Shown: positions 26,042-34,861 of the stretch, piece after piece
How positions within the stretch are numbered: position 1 is the first letter of the stretch
Layout: every line of letters starts with the position of its first letter
From: SCTM01 sp965279655
Lineage (GTDB): Bacteria; Pseudomonadota; Alphaproteobacteria; Rhodospirillales; Rhodospirillaceae
NCBI GenBank assembly: GCA_965279655.1
Contig: OZ257255.1
Location: 620,001 to 684,000, forward strand
Direction: 5' to 3'
DNA length: 64,000 nt
Notes under the pieces: model-generated
What the model saw: only the letters and a program-made list of their open reading frames with translations
Told to the model about the DNA's origin: nothing
Database searches by the model: none
Program-made: the position numbers and the translations under genes

Positions 26042-27415
26042 ATGAGCATTCTTCTCCCCAAACCGATGCACCGCCGCGCGGCCCTGCGCGGCCTGTTGGG
26101 CGGCGGCGCGGTCAGCGTTGCCCTCCCGTTCCTGGATTGTGTGCTGAACGACAGCGGCACCGCACTGGCCGCCACCGGCCAGGCGCTGCCGGTGCGCTTC
26201 GGCACCTGGTACTGGGGCATGGGCCACACGCCCGGTCACTCCGTCGTCGAAAAGCGGCAGACCAGCAAAGGCATCGAGTTCATCGAGGAATGCGCCTCGC
26301 TGGTGCGTCACAAGGACAACCTGAACTTCTTCGGCATGTTCGGCATGCCGCTCGACGGTCGGGCGAACTACACCCACTTCAGCGGTTGGGTTGCCAACCG
26401 CACGGGCGTGGCCCCGACGCGCGGCGGCGAAGTCCCGGCGCCGACCCTCGACCTGCTGATCGCCGACGTCATCGGCAACGACACGCGCTTCAAGACGATC
26501 GACGTCTCCGCCGTTGGTATCGCACGCGAGAACTACAGCGCCCGCAACACTGACAGTCGCGGGGCCGCGGAAATTTCGCCGGTGGCACTGTACGCACGCC
26601 TGTTCGGGCCGGACTTCGTCGATCCGAACAAGGCCGGCTTCACGCCTGATCCGAAGGTCATGGTGGAAAAGAGCGCTCTGTCCGCGATCATGGAAGAGAG
26701 CCAGTCCTACATGAAGACCATCGGCGCGGCCGATAAGGCGCGCCTCGATGAGTATTTTACCTCGATCCGCCAGATCGAGAATCAGCTGGCGCTGCAGCTT
26801 GAAGCGCCCGCGCCGAACGACGCCTGCGTCGTGCCGACGCGCCCGGACGATCCGCCGCAGGATCGTCTGGCCCGCGTGCGCGAAATGCCGCACGTGTTCA
26901 CGAGCCAAAAGGTCCTGGCGAAACTCCAGGCGATGGCGGTGGCCTGCAATCAGACCAAAGTATTCAACATGGTCTTCACCGACAACTTCGCCAACGTGCG
27001 CCGCGAAGGGGAGACCTATACGCACCACCTGCTCACGCACACGGAAACCATCGACACCAAGCTCGGTTACCAGCCGCTCACGTTCTGGTTCAACAAGGCC
27101 GCCATGGACGGCTGGGCGGACTACCTCGATGTGTTCACGAGCGTGAAGGAAGGTTCCGGCACGCTGCTCGACAACTGCATGATCTTCGCCTCGAGCGAAA
27201 CCAACTACGCCAAGCTGCACACCATCGACGGCGTGCCGACATTCCTCGCCGGCAAGGCTGGTGGCCGCGTGAAGACCGGCTACTACGTCCAGGGCGGCGG
27301 CGATCCGATTACCCGCGTCGGCTTCACGGCCATGCGCGTGATGGGCGTGCCGATCGAGAAATGGGGTCAGAAGTCCCTGCAGACCTCGAAGATTATCACC
27401 GACATCCTGGCGTGA
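26042..27415 (+). CDS. DUF1552 twin-arginine protein, module A
   Basis: 457 residues with an N-terminal Tat-type signal (MHRRAALRGLLGGGAVSVALPFLD), typical of DUF1552 proteins, which are exported folded and are almost always encoded beside DUF1592-type proteins. Other recognisable segments are FGTWYWGMGHTPG, APTLDLLIADVIG and DLYFTSIRQIE-like LDEYFTSIRQIENQLALQ. Late text (LDNCMIFASSETNYAKLH) resembles the alkaline-phosphatase/sulfatase-like core suggested for the family. Two bases after the DUF1592 stop, so a translationally linked pair. Function unknown; a paralogue is at 33511. Confidence 0.88.
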   Translation: MSILLPKPMHRRAALRGLLGGGAVSVALPFLDCVLNDSGTALAATGQALPVRFGTWYWGMGHTPGHSVVEKRQTSKGIEFIEECASLVRHKDNLNFFGMFGMPLDGRANYTHFSGWVANRTGVAPTRGGEVPAPTLDLLIADVIGNDTRFKTIDVSAVGIARENYSARNTDSRGAAEISPVALYARLFGPDFVDPNKAGFTPDPKVMVEKSALSAIMEESQSYMKTIGAADKARLDEYFTSIRQIENQLALQLEAPAPNDACVVPTRPDDPPQDRLARVREMPHVFTSQKVLAKLQAMAVACNQTKVFNMVFTDNFANVRREGETYTHHLLTHTETIDTKLGYQPLTFWFNKAAMDGWADYLDVFTSVKEGSGTLLDNCMIFASSETNYAKLHTIDGVPTFLAGKAGGRVKTGYYVQGGGDPITRVGFTAMRVMGVPIEKWGQKSLQTSKIITDILA

Positions 27416-27423
27416 GGCAGCCC

Positions 27424-28491
27424 ATGAAGGCGCTCTCCACTCTCACCGCACTTGCCCTGGCGTTTGCCGGCGCGGCCGCGGCGGACGACACCCTGCCGCC
27501 GAACGTGAAATTCCAGCCGCGCGGCCATGGCCAGGCGCTGACGGACGACAAGGGCATGTCGCTCTATACCTTCAGCCGCGACATCGATCCGAAGAAGTCG
27601 GTATGCGTCAATCAATGCGAACAGCAGTGGCCGCCGCTTGTGGCGGCCGGTGAAGCCTTCGAGGGCGGCGACTGGACTACCGTGCCGCGCGCGGAAGGCA
27701 AGCGTCAGTGGGCGTTCCGCGGCAAGCCGCTTTATCGCTACAAGGGAGACGAGAGCCCGGGCGAAGCGTTCGGCGACGGCATGGGCAACACCTGGGCGCT
27801 GGCGATGAAGTTGATTCCTGTGCCGCCGGGCGTCGGCATCGCGCGCAATAAGCTCGGGCAGATATTGACCGACGGGCGCCGCATTACCGTTTACACCTCC
27901 GACGCGGATCCCGCCGGGAAGTCCAAGTGCGATGCCAAATGCTCCGTGACCTGGCGCACCGTCACCGCGCCTTGGACGGCGAAGTTCGACGCGCCGGACT
28001 GGAGCGTGATCACCCGCGAAGACGGTACCAAGCAATGGGCTTTCAAGGGCAAGGCGCTTTACACCTACGACCGCGATGTCGTGCCGGGTGACGTGTATGG
28101 CCACGGCGTCGACAAACACAGCGCAGTCGTTCTGGAAGCGCCCCCGCCCAATCCGTCATGGGTGACCTATCAAACCTCCGACGGCGGCGTGCTGTTAGGG
28201 GACCCCAAGGGCATCACTCTGTACATGTTCGACAACGCGCGTCGCGGAGGACGGCCGGCGCAACGGCCGCAAGATTGGAAACCGGTCGTGGCGAAAGCCG
28301 AAGACAAGCCGATCGGCAATTGGGGCATCGTGGAGCGCGATGGGGTCCGTCAATGGACCCACAAGGGATTGCTGGTTTTCACCAGCATCCATGACCAGGT
28401 GCCAGGCGACTTGCACGGCGTGCGGAATACCGATGCGATGTGGCGCACCATCATGCGCTCAGGCGAAGTGATGGACGGCACGGGCTTCTGA
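27424..28491 (+). CDS. Secreted Yx4D-repeat protein (Lipoprotein_15/COG4315-like), module A
   Basis: 355 residues with a signal peptide (about 1-20). Built of about five repeats with the pattern D-x-G-x-x-L-Y-x-x-x-x-D, for example KGMSLYTFSRD, KPLYRYKGD, RRITVYTSDAD, KALYTYDRD and KGITLYMFDN, several followed by a C-x3-C pair and W-P (CVNQCEQQWPP). These match the 'secreted repeat of unknown function' family. Paired Cys near aromatic residues could support redox or haem interaction, but this is inference. Fourth gene of module A, eight bases after DUF1552. Confidence 0.87.
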   Translation: MKALSTLTALALAFAGAAAADDTLPPNVKFQPRGHGQALTDDKGMSLYTFSRDIDPKKSVCVNQCEQQWPPLVAAGEAFEGGDWTTVPRAEGKRQWAFRGKPLYRYKGDESPGEAFGDGMGNTWALAMKLIPVPPGVGIARNKLGQILTDGRRITVYTSDADPAGKSKCDAKCSVTWRTVTAPWTAKFDAPDWSVITREDGTKQWAFKGKALYTYDRDVVPGDVYGHGVDKHSAVVLEAPPPNPSWVTYQTSDGGVLLGDPKGITLYMFDNARRGGRPAQRPQDWKPVVAKAEDKPIGNWGIVERDGVRQWTHKGLLVFTSIHDQVPGDLHGVRNTDAMWRTIMRSGEVMDGTGF

Positions 28492-28533
28492 CGTGTTCGG
28501 CAGGCTCGGAAATTTGAAATAGGACCCAGCACC

Positions 28534-29022
28534 ATGCGTTCGATCCGACGTGTCGCCATTGTAGCGGCGGCGCTCATGCTGCCGCTGTCGGCGCAAGCCG
28601 CCGAGACTTGCGGCTATTTTTCCACCGACCCGAAAGACGACAAAGGGCCGCCGATCCAGTTCACGGCGGATCTGTCGGCGGACGAAGAGAGTGCGACCAC
28701 CGAAAGCCCAGGCCGCGGTCACGTCGACTTCACGCTCGACCGTAAGACGCTGAAACTGACCTGGAAGGTGACGTTCAAGGATCTCACGTCGCCGCCCACC
28801 GGGGTGCACATCCATGGGCCGCAGACGCCCGGCAGTGAGGCTGGCATTCTGCACGATCTCGCGCCCAAGGGCGTGGTGTCGGGTGTCGAGGGTTCCACGG
28901 AGATCAACGAGGGCGAACTCGCCTATCTCGTGCAGGACCGCCTTTACGTGAACTTGCACACAAAGAAGTACCCCGCAGGCGAGCTGCGGGGTCATCTCCA
29001 GCGGATCGCGCCCCGCTGCTGA
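28534..29022 (+). CDS. Secreted CHRD-domain protein, module A
   Basis: 162 residues with a signal peptide (about 1-23) and one CHRD domain (about 40-158): FTADLSADEESATTESPGRG, the core TWKVTFKDLTSPPTGVHIHGP, and the closing YVNLHTKKYPAGELRGHL. CHRD domains are beta-rich extracellular domains first defined in chordin; bacterial functions are unknown. His residues in HIHGP and NLHTK could bind metal. It follows module A by 42 bases, while the second CHRD gene comes first in module B. Confidence 0.88.
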   Translation: MRSIRRVAIVAAALMLPLSAQAAETCGYFSTDPKDDKGPPIQFTADLSADEESATTESPGRGHVDFTLDRKTLKLTWKVTFKDLTSPPTGVHIHGPQTPGSEAGILHDLAPKGVVSGVEGSTEINEGELAYLVQDRLYVNLHTKKYPAGELRGHLQRIAPRC

Positions 29023-29043
29023 GGCAGCGGCGCTTCCTGCGTC

Positions 29044-29880
29044 TTAGTGGTTGGCGAACAACGGGCCGAAATCGGTCCGCCGATCGCGAATCCCCAGGCG
29101 GCGCAGGGCATGCCAGTAAGTCGCGGTATTGCACGATATCACCGGGCGGTTCAGCCACACGCAGGCCTGCGCGGCGATGCGCGCGGTGGCCAGGTTGCTG
29201 CCCGGTTCGATGATGGCGTCGACCGGATCCTTGGCGAGTTCCGAAAGGCCGGCGATGACGTCCGACGTCGGCGTTTCCGCGATCTCCACCGCGCCGGGGC
29301 GGCGGAAGCCGATGATGCGCTTCACCTCATAACCCGCTTGGGTGAAGAAGTTGCGGACCTGCTCATCCGCCGGCGGCCAGTACGGGGTGATGAACGACAG
29401 CTTCTTGCCTTCGTTCGGGCGGAGGCCCAAGGCGTTGAGCGCGGCCAGGAAGGCGATCGACGGCAGGATGACTTCCACGCCGCCGCTGTGCTCTTCCAAG
29501 TCATTCTTCATGCTGGCGACCCCTGAGGGGCCGTCGCGGAAGGTGTTGATGGAGTGGCCCAGCACGATCAGATCGGGCCGGCACAGCATTACACTGTCCA
29601 TCGCGTCTTTGATGAAATCGTTGCTGACGCGCAAGGAACGTGCGTACGCCTCCATGTCGCCGGTCTCGGCGCCACGGGGTGTCGGCGCCATGCGCGCGAC
29701 GTGATTGGTCACACCGACCGGGCGCATCTCGTCGCACTCCGGCTGGCAGATGGTATTCGTTGCCGGCACAAGCAGGCCGATCTTGGCGCGGTACCCGAGC
29801 CCGTCAGCGGAACGCTTGGTCTCTACGGCGGTATCTATCGTCACAGGGGTATTCCTATCGCTGTGATAGCGGGCGGACAT
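29044..29880 (-). CDS. Asp/Glu racemase superfamily protein (maleate isomerase/arylmalonate decarboxylase-like)
   Basis: 278 residues with the superfamily start IGLLVPATNTICQPECDEM, as in maleate isomerase and arylmalonate decarboxylase. By eye, the first catalytic-Cys position is Gly108 in IVLGHSINTF and the second is Pro226 in AIIEPGSNLA; Cys250 in ISCNTATYWHALRRLGI lies at the later conserved S/N position rather than at a catalytic one. Gly at the first site is also seen in arylmalonate decarboxylase, but loss of the second Cys would be unusual. It is reversed between the two secreted modules and divergent from module B. Substrate unknown. Confidence 0.78.
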   Translation of the reverse strand: MSARYHSDRNTPVTIDTAVETKRSADGLGYRAKIGLLVPATNTICQPECDEMRPVGVTNHVARMAPTPRGAETGDMEAYARSLRVSNDFIKDAMDSVMLCRPDLIVLGHSINTFRDGPSGVASMKNDLEEHSGGVEVILPSIAFLAALNALGLRPNEGKKLSFITPYWPPADEQVRNFFTQAGYEVKRIIGFRRPGAVEIAETPTSDVIAGLSELAKDPVDAIIEPGSNLATARIAAQACVWLNRPVISCNTATYWHALRRLGIRDRRTDFGPLFANH

Positions 29881-30260
29881 TCGCGCAAACGCTATCCAAA
29901 GTAAAATGCTGCGCCGGGCTAGCCCTATGCCGTGCCCGTATAGCGACCCGGTCGCAACGCTAGGTTCTGTCGGTTTCCCAGGCGCAAGATTTAGCTATGC
30001 GGGGGCGCTATATAACAAACCCGAATAGCCGGGGCCCCCTATTGCATTTGCAAGTTGCGCCGGGTCCCTGGAGTGTGGGCCAGGCGACGGGCGGGTTCGC
30101 ACACGTTGCGGTATGGCAGCCCATATGATGGGCCTGCCGGGGCCGCCGGGTCTGCGGTCACATCCTTGTGGTATGTTTGGTCCACGGCACACTCGATCTA
30201 GCGGCTGTGGTAAAACCGGCAGGTTCTGTCCTGCAAAGTGCGAGAGAGTGGTTGATCGGA
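29881..30260. other. 380-base divergent intergenic region before module B
   Basis: No gene recognised. Contains two isolated GGTAT half-sites (near 30111 and 30171) but no complete GGTAT-N11-ATACC dyad, and an AT-richer patch (CTATATAACAAACC) around 30010-30025 that could hold a promoter. Confidence 0.5.
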
Positions 30261-30704
30261 ATGCGTGGCCTGTTCTTGGCGTTTTTCCTGCTCGCGCTTG
30301 TCGGACAAGCAGGTCCCGCTGACGCGGCCGCGAAGGTGCGGTATTTCTATGCCGACCTGGTTTCCGACGAGGAGACGTTTCCCGTCGAGAGCAAGGGGAA
30401 GGGACACGCAGAGTTCACGCTCGATCTCGACACGTTGCGCCTCTCCTGGAAAGTGACCTTCAGCGGTCTTACCTCGAAGGCGATCGGCGTGAAGATCCAT
30501 GGACCGGCGCAGATGTTCACGAACGGCGTGCCGGTTGTCGATATGGCGCCCAAGGGCGTGACCAATCCGCTCGAAGGTTCGGCGATCGTGGAGGAGGCCC
30601 TCGTGCAGTACATCATCTCCACATGGGCCTACATCAACATCTCGACTGAGAAATACAAAGACGGCGAAATTCGCGGACAAATTGACGGCAAGGGGTTGGA
30701 GTAG
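30261..30704 (+). CDS. Secreted CHRD-domain protein, module B
   Basis: 147 residues with a signal peptide (about 1-22, ending ADAAA) and one CHRD domain: YADLVSDEETFPVESKGKG, LSWKVTFSGLTSKAIGVKIHGP and YINISTEKYKDGEIRGQI. It is clearly homologous to the CHRD protein of module A, but the HIHGP His becomes KIHGP and the NLHT His becomes NIST, so any shared metal site is reduced. ATG 30261 gives the signal peptide; longer readings do not. It opens module B, three bases before the family-X gene. Confidence 0.86.
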   Translation: MRGLFLAFFLLALVGQAGPADAAAKVRYFYADLVSDEETFPVESKGKGHAEFTLDLDTLRLSWKVTFSGLTSKAIGVKIHGPAQMFTNGVPVVDMAPKGVTNPLEGSAIVEEALVQYIISTWAYINISTEKYKDGEIRGQIDGKGLE

Positions 30705-30707
30705 CAC

Positions 30708-31880
30708 ATGCGCATCCATCGGACCGTGACCAGCACTAGCGTCGCCCTGATCGCGCTCGCGGCCTTCGTGCCCGGCATCGCTAACGCGGCGGCGCCGGCG
30801 AAGAGAACCGTCGGCCTGGTGGTGACCTCCTGGTTCACCGCTCAGTACAATACGCCCCACTGGGAGGAATGCCCCGAAGGCGCGGCGATCGGTAACGACG
30901 AGTACTGGCTGCGCAGCCTGCCGCAGGATGTGCGCATCAAGAAGACCGATGGCGGCAAGATTCAGCCCGTCGACGGCGCGCGTAAGCAGCAAGCGGTTGT
31001 GCGCGGCCCAAACGGCGAAGACGTCTGCATGAACCCGACGGTAGTGAACGATCCGCCCTTGCGCATCATCAAGGGCAAGTTCGGCTACGGCTTCAATCTC
31101 GACGGCACCAGCGACGGTGCGGCGACCACAAAGAGCTGCAAGCACGACAAGTTCGAAGACCCCGACACCGGCATGAAGGTCGATAACCAGACCTATCGCG
31201 CCCTCGGCTGCATCCTCGGCTGGCGCAACGGCAACTACATGGAAGGCCACCCCAACGGAGAGCGCCAGGACAGCGGCAAGGGCACCATTCTGATCGAAGT
31301 CTCCGAGGTGGACGATCTGGAGAACGATTCGGACGTGACTGTCGCGTTTTACGGCGCGCTCGATGCGATGCCTAAGGACTCCACCGGCAAGATCCTGCCG
31401 TTCGCGAGCTATCACGTCAGCGGTACCGCGCACTACGGCACCAAGACCAAGGGCAAGATCGAGAACGGCCAACTCACCACCACGCCGGTCGACGCCCGCC
31501 TGCCGCAGTACGGCAATAACTTCATCGGCGACATGTTCCTGAAGGACATGCGCATCCGGTTCGCCATGCCGAAGGACGGAGATGGCTCGATCGTGAAGGG
31601 CATGCTCGGCGGCTACTACGATTTCGACAAGTGGTGGGACTACATCCAGAAGATCGAGTTCCTGCTTGTCGCCGGCCAGTGGAACTGCCCGCAGATCTAT
31701 CAGGCGGGCAAGGCGCTCGCGGATGGCTATCCCGACCCGAAGACCGGCGAATGCACGGCGTTGTCCACCGCCCTGACGATGGAAGCGCTGCCGGCCTTCA
31801 TCGTCCACCCGAAGAATGAGCGCACGGTGGCGGAAGCCCCGGCGCCAGAGAAGAAGACGCAGTTGGCGCAAGGGAAGTGA
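30708..31880 (+). CDS. Secreted six-cysteine protein ('family X'), module B
   Basis: 390 residues with a signal peptide (about 1-27, ANA-A). Collinear with the module-A protein: EECPEG, EDVCMN, KSCKHDKF, LGCILGW, WNCPQIY and GECTALS keep all six cysteines; GFNLDGTSDG and DGYPDPKTG are also kept. In its DYIQKIEFL and GGYYDFDKWWDY region it resembles the 18797 fusion more than the module-A copy does. C-terminal tail is Ala/Pro/Lys-rich. Overlaps the DUF1592 gene by ATGA. Confidence 0.82.
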   Translation: MRIHRTVTSTSVALIALAAFVPGIANAAAPAKRTVGLVVTSWFTAQYNTPHWEECPEGAAIGNDEYWLRSLPQDVRIKKTDGGKIQPVDGARKQQAVVRGPNGEDVCMNPTVVNDPPLRIIKGKFGYGFNLDGTSDGAATTKSCKHDKFEDPDTGMKVDNQTYRALGCILGWRNGNYMEGHPNGERQDSGKGTILIEVSEVDDLENDSDVTVAFYGALDAMPKDSTGKILPFASYHVSGTAHYGTKTKGKIENGQLTTTPVDARLPQYGNNFIGDMFLKDMRIRFAMPKDGDGSIVKGMLGGYYDFDKWWDYIQKIEFLLVAGQWNCPQIYQAGKALADGYPDPKTGECTALSTALTMEALPAFIVHPKNERTVAEAPAPEKKTQLAQGK

Positions 31881-33514
31881 TGCGTAACGTTGCCTTTATC
31901 GCCGCGGCCTCGGTCGCGGTTCTGCTGACCGGTTGTGGCAAGCAAGAGCCGCAGAGTTCCGGCGCGCCACCGATCATGCGCCAGCTGACGGAAGTGCAAT
32001 ACCGTTCTGTCATCGCGGATGTGTTCGGGCCGGACGTGAAGATCGCCGGAACCTTCAATCCAACGCCGCGCGAGGAAGGCCTGATGGCCGTCGGCGCGGC
32101 GCGTGCGACCATTACCCCGTCGGCTTTCGAGCGCTACGACAAGTTGGCCCGGTTGATCGCCGCGCAAGTGGTCGACGCATCCAATCGCGACATGCTGGTG
32201 CCGTGCAAGCCGGTGGCGGCGAAGGCCCCGGACGACGCCTGTGCAACGACCTTCTTCAAGAAAGTCGGGCGCCTCTTGTTCCGCCGCCCGCTCAACCAGG
32301 ATGAAATCGGACGCCAGGTGAAGCTCGCGGCCGAGGTCACCAAGACCACCGGGTCTTTCTACGACGGCCTGGCCGCTGGGCTTTCGGGCATGCTGGTGGC
32401 GCCTGATTTTCTGTTGATCGGCGATCTGGTCGAGCAAGATCCGGACGATGCCAGCCGTAAGCGGCTCACCGCCTATTCGATCGCGTCGCGCTTGAGCTTC
32501 TTTCTGTGGAATGCGAGCCCGGATGACGCGCTTCTGAACGCGGCGGAGAAGGGCGAGTTGTCGACCGAGCGGGGCCTGGCGAAGCAGGTCGACCGGATGT
32601 TGAAATCACCGCGCTTGGAAGCGGGTGTGCGCGCCTTGTTCGCCGACATGCTCGGCTTCGATGGCTTGCAGCGCCTGCAGAAGGACCCGCTGATCTATCC
32701 GGCGTTCGGGCTTTATGCCGCCGACGATTCCGGCGAGCAGACACTGCGGACGATTGTCGATCAGCTGGTTGTGAATGACGGCGACTATCGCGATCTGTTC
32801 ACCACCCGCAAGACGTTCCTGTCTCAGGCGCTGGGGTTGGTCTATCGCGTGCCGGTGGAAACCAAGAACGGCTGGGAGCCCTATGAATTCCCGGAGGGCG
32901 ACCCGCATGTCGGCATCCAATCGCACCTGAGCTTGCTGGCGCTCAATTCGCATCCGGGCCGCAGTTCGGCGACGTTGCGCGGCAAGGCGGTGCGCGAGCT
33001 CCTGCTCTGCCAGAAGGTGCCCGATCCGCCGGCGAACGTGGACTTCACGCTGATCTCCGATAGCGCCAATCCGGTGCACAAGACCGCTCGTTCCCGTCTG
33101 GAGGCGCACAATCTCGATGCAAGCTGCGCCGGGTGTCACAAGCTGATGGATCCGATCGGCCTGTCGCTGGAGAATTTCGACGGCGCCGGCCAGTTCCGCA
33201 AGGACGAGAATGGCGAGCCCATCATCACCACAGGCGAATTGGACGGCATCCCTTTCAATGACTCGCAGGAACTGGGCAAGGCCATTCACGCCAACCCCGC
33301 GCTGAATTCGTGCCTGGTCAACCGCGTTTACGCCTTCGCCGGCGGGCACGCGGCGCAGCCGGCTGAACGGCCGCTGCTGGAGTACATCGAGAAGAAGTTC
33401 ATCGCGGACGGCTATCGCCTCAAGCCGCTCTTGCGCACGATTGCGACGAGTGAGGGGTTCTATGCCGTTGGCGGCAAGTCCACCGCCGCAGCGGAAGCGA
33501 GTGTGAAGCCATGA
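31880..33514 (+). CDS. DUF1592/DUF1588-type lipoprotein with one CxxCH motif, module B
   Basis: 544 residues; lipobox LLTGC (Cys19). Same domain series as the module-A protein: MRQLTEVQYRSVIADVFG, KKVGRLLFRRPLN, RLSFFLWNASPDDALL, CAGCHKLMDPIGLSLENFDGAG (Cys416, Cys419, His420) and a DUF1585-like end. The single haem-c motif is retained in both copies. The ATG at 31880 overlaps the preceding stop; GTG 31877 would add one residue. Overlaps the DUF1552 start by ATGA. Confidence 0.88.
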   Translation: MRNVAFIAAASVAVLLTGCGKQEPQSSGAPPIMRQLTEVQYRSVIADVFGPDVKIAGTFNPTPREEGLMAVGAARATITPSAFERYDKLARLIAAQVVDASNRDMLVPCKPVAAKAPDDACATTFFKKVGRLLFRRPLNQDEIGRQVKLAAEVTKTTGSFYDGLAAGLSGMLVAPDFLLIGDLVEQDPDDASRKRLTAYSIASRLSFFLWNASPDDALLNAAEKGELSTERGLAKQVDRMLKSPRLEAGVRALFADMLGFDGLQRLQKDPLIYPAFGLYAADDSGEQTLRTIVDQLVVNDGDYRDLFTTRKTFLSQALGLVYRVPVETKNGWEPYEFPEGDPHVGIQSHLSLLALNSHPGRSSATLRGKAVRELLLCQKVPDPPANVDFTLISDSANPVHKTARSRLEAHNLDASCAGCHKLMDPIGLSLENFDGAGQFRKDENGEPIITTGELDGIPFNDSQELGKAIHANPALNSCLVNRVYAFAGGHAAQPAERPLLEYIEKKFIADGYRLKPLLRTIATSEGFYAVGGKSTAAAEASVKP

Positions 33515-34857
33515 CATTCCTTATCAAGAAACACCTGACACGCCGCGCGGCCCTGCGTGGTGCGTTTCAAGGCACCTCTGTTGCGGTTGCTCTGCCGTTC
33601 CTCGACTGCGTGTTGAACGACAGCGGCACGGCGCTTGCCGCCGGCGGCTCGCTGCCGGTGCGTTTCGGCACGTGGTTCTGGGGCTTGGGCCATAACCCGG
33701 GCCGCGGCATTGGGCCGAAGGCCGGGCCGGACTACGTGTTCCTCGAGGAATGCCAGCCAATCGTTCCTTATAAGAAGGACATCAACTACTTCAGCAACTT
33801 CAACACGCCGCTCGACGGCCGCCGCTTGTCCGTGCACTTCACCGGCTGGGTCGCCTGCCGAACGGGCACCGTGCCGGTGGGGGGCGAAATCCCCGCGCCG
33901 ACGCTCGACGTGCTGGTCGCCGACGTCATTGGCGGCAAGTCGCGCTTTCGTTCGATCGATGTCTCGAGCACCGGCGATGCGAAGGATTCCTACACCTACC
34001 GCAACAGCGGCAGCCACAACGCGGGCGAAGTCTCGCCGCTCGGCCTCTATGCGCGACTGTTCGGACCCGGTTTCGCCGATCCGAACGCGGCGACCTTCGT
34101 ACCGGATCCGGCGGCGCTCGCGCGCAAGAGCGTGCTGTCGTCGGTGAACGAGCAGATGAAGGACTACGTCAAACACGTTGGCACCGCCGACAAGGCGCGT
34201 CTGGACGAGTACTTCACGTCCATCCGTCAGGTCGAGAAGCAGCTCGATATCCAGCTTCAGAAGCCCGACCCGCTGGACGCATGCAAGGTGGTCAGTTCTC
34301 CGGCGGAAGGGAAGGTGGGCGACGAACTCGAGTTGGTGCTCGCCAACCACAAGATCATGTCGAACATGATGGCGATGGCCGTGGCCTGCGACCAAACGCG
34401 TATCTTCAACATGCTGTATTCGCAGTCCCTGTCGCGCCTCCATCGACGCGGCGAGACTTTCATCCATCACGCGCTCACCCATGAGGAGCCGACCGATCCG
34501 AAACTGGGCTATCAGGCCGCGGTCGCCTGGTACAACATCAAGAGCATGGACGCGATGGCGGACTTCATCGCTGCCTTCGCCGGCATCAAGGAAGGTGCGG
34601 GCACGTTGCTCGACAACGTTTTGATTTTCGCGAACTCCGACACGAACTTCGCCCGCCTGCATGCGGTCGATGGCGTGCCGGTCATGACCGTGGGTCGCGC
34701 CGGCGGCAAGATCAAGTCGGGCATCCACGTGGCCGGCAACGGCGATCCGATCACCCGCATCGGCCTCACCGTGATGCAGGCGATGGATGTTGCGGTGGAG
34801 AATTGGGGCACCGGTTCGCTCCGCACCGCCAAACCGATAACCGAGATCCAGGCCTAG
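33511..34857 (+). CDS. DUF1552 twin-arginine protein, module B
   Basis: 448 residues. Tat-type start LTRRAALRGAFQGTSVAVALPFLD; the stretch LPFLDCVLNDSGTALAA is identical to the module-A copy just after the Tat motif. Further shared text: FGTWFWGLGHNPG, APTLDVLVADVIGG, LDEYFTSIRQVEKQLDIQ, LLDNVLIFANSDTNFARLH. Start is set by ATGA overlap with the DUF1592 gene. As with the A copy, activity is unknown and the tight pairing with the haem lipoprotein is the best clue. Confidence 0.88.
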   Translation: MTFLIKKHLTRRAALRGAFQGTSVAVALPFLDCVLNDSGTALAAGGSLPVRFGTWFWGLGHNPGRGIGPKAGPDYVFLEECQPIVPYKKDINYFSNFNTPLDGRRLSVHFTGWVACRTGTVPVGGEIPAPTLDVLVADVIGGKSRFRSIDVSSTGDAKDSYTYRNSGSHNAGEVSPLGLYARLFGPGFADPNAATFVPDPAALARKSVLSSVNEQMKDYVKHVGTADKARLDEYFTSIRQVEKQLDIQLQKPDPLDACKVVSSPAEGKVGDELELVLANHKIMSNMMAMAVACDQTRIFNMLYSQSLSRLHRRGETFIHHALTHEEPTDPKLGYQAAVAWYNIKSMDAMADFIAAFAGIKEGAGTLLDNVLIFANSDTNFARLHAVDGVPVMTVGRAGGKIKSGIHVAGNGDPITRIGLTVMQAMDVAVENWGTGSLRTAKPITEIQA

Positions 34858-34861
34858 CCGC

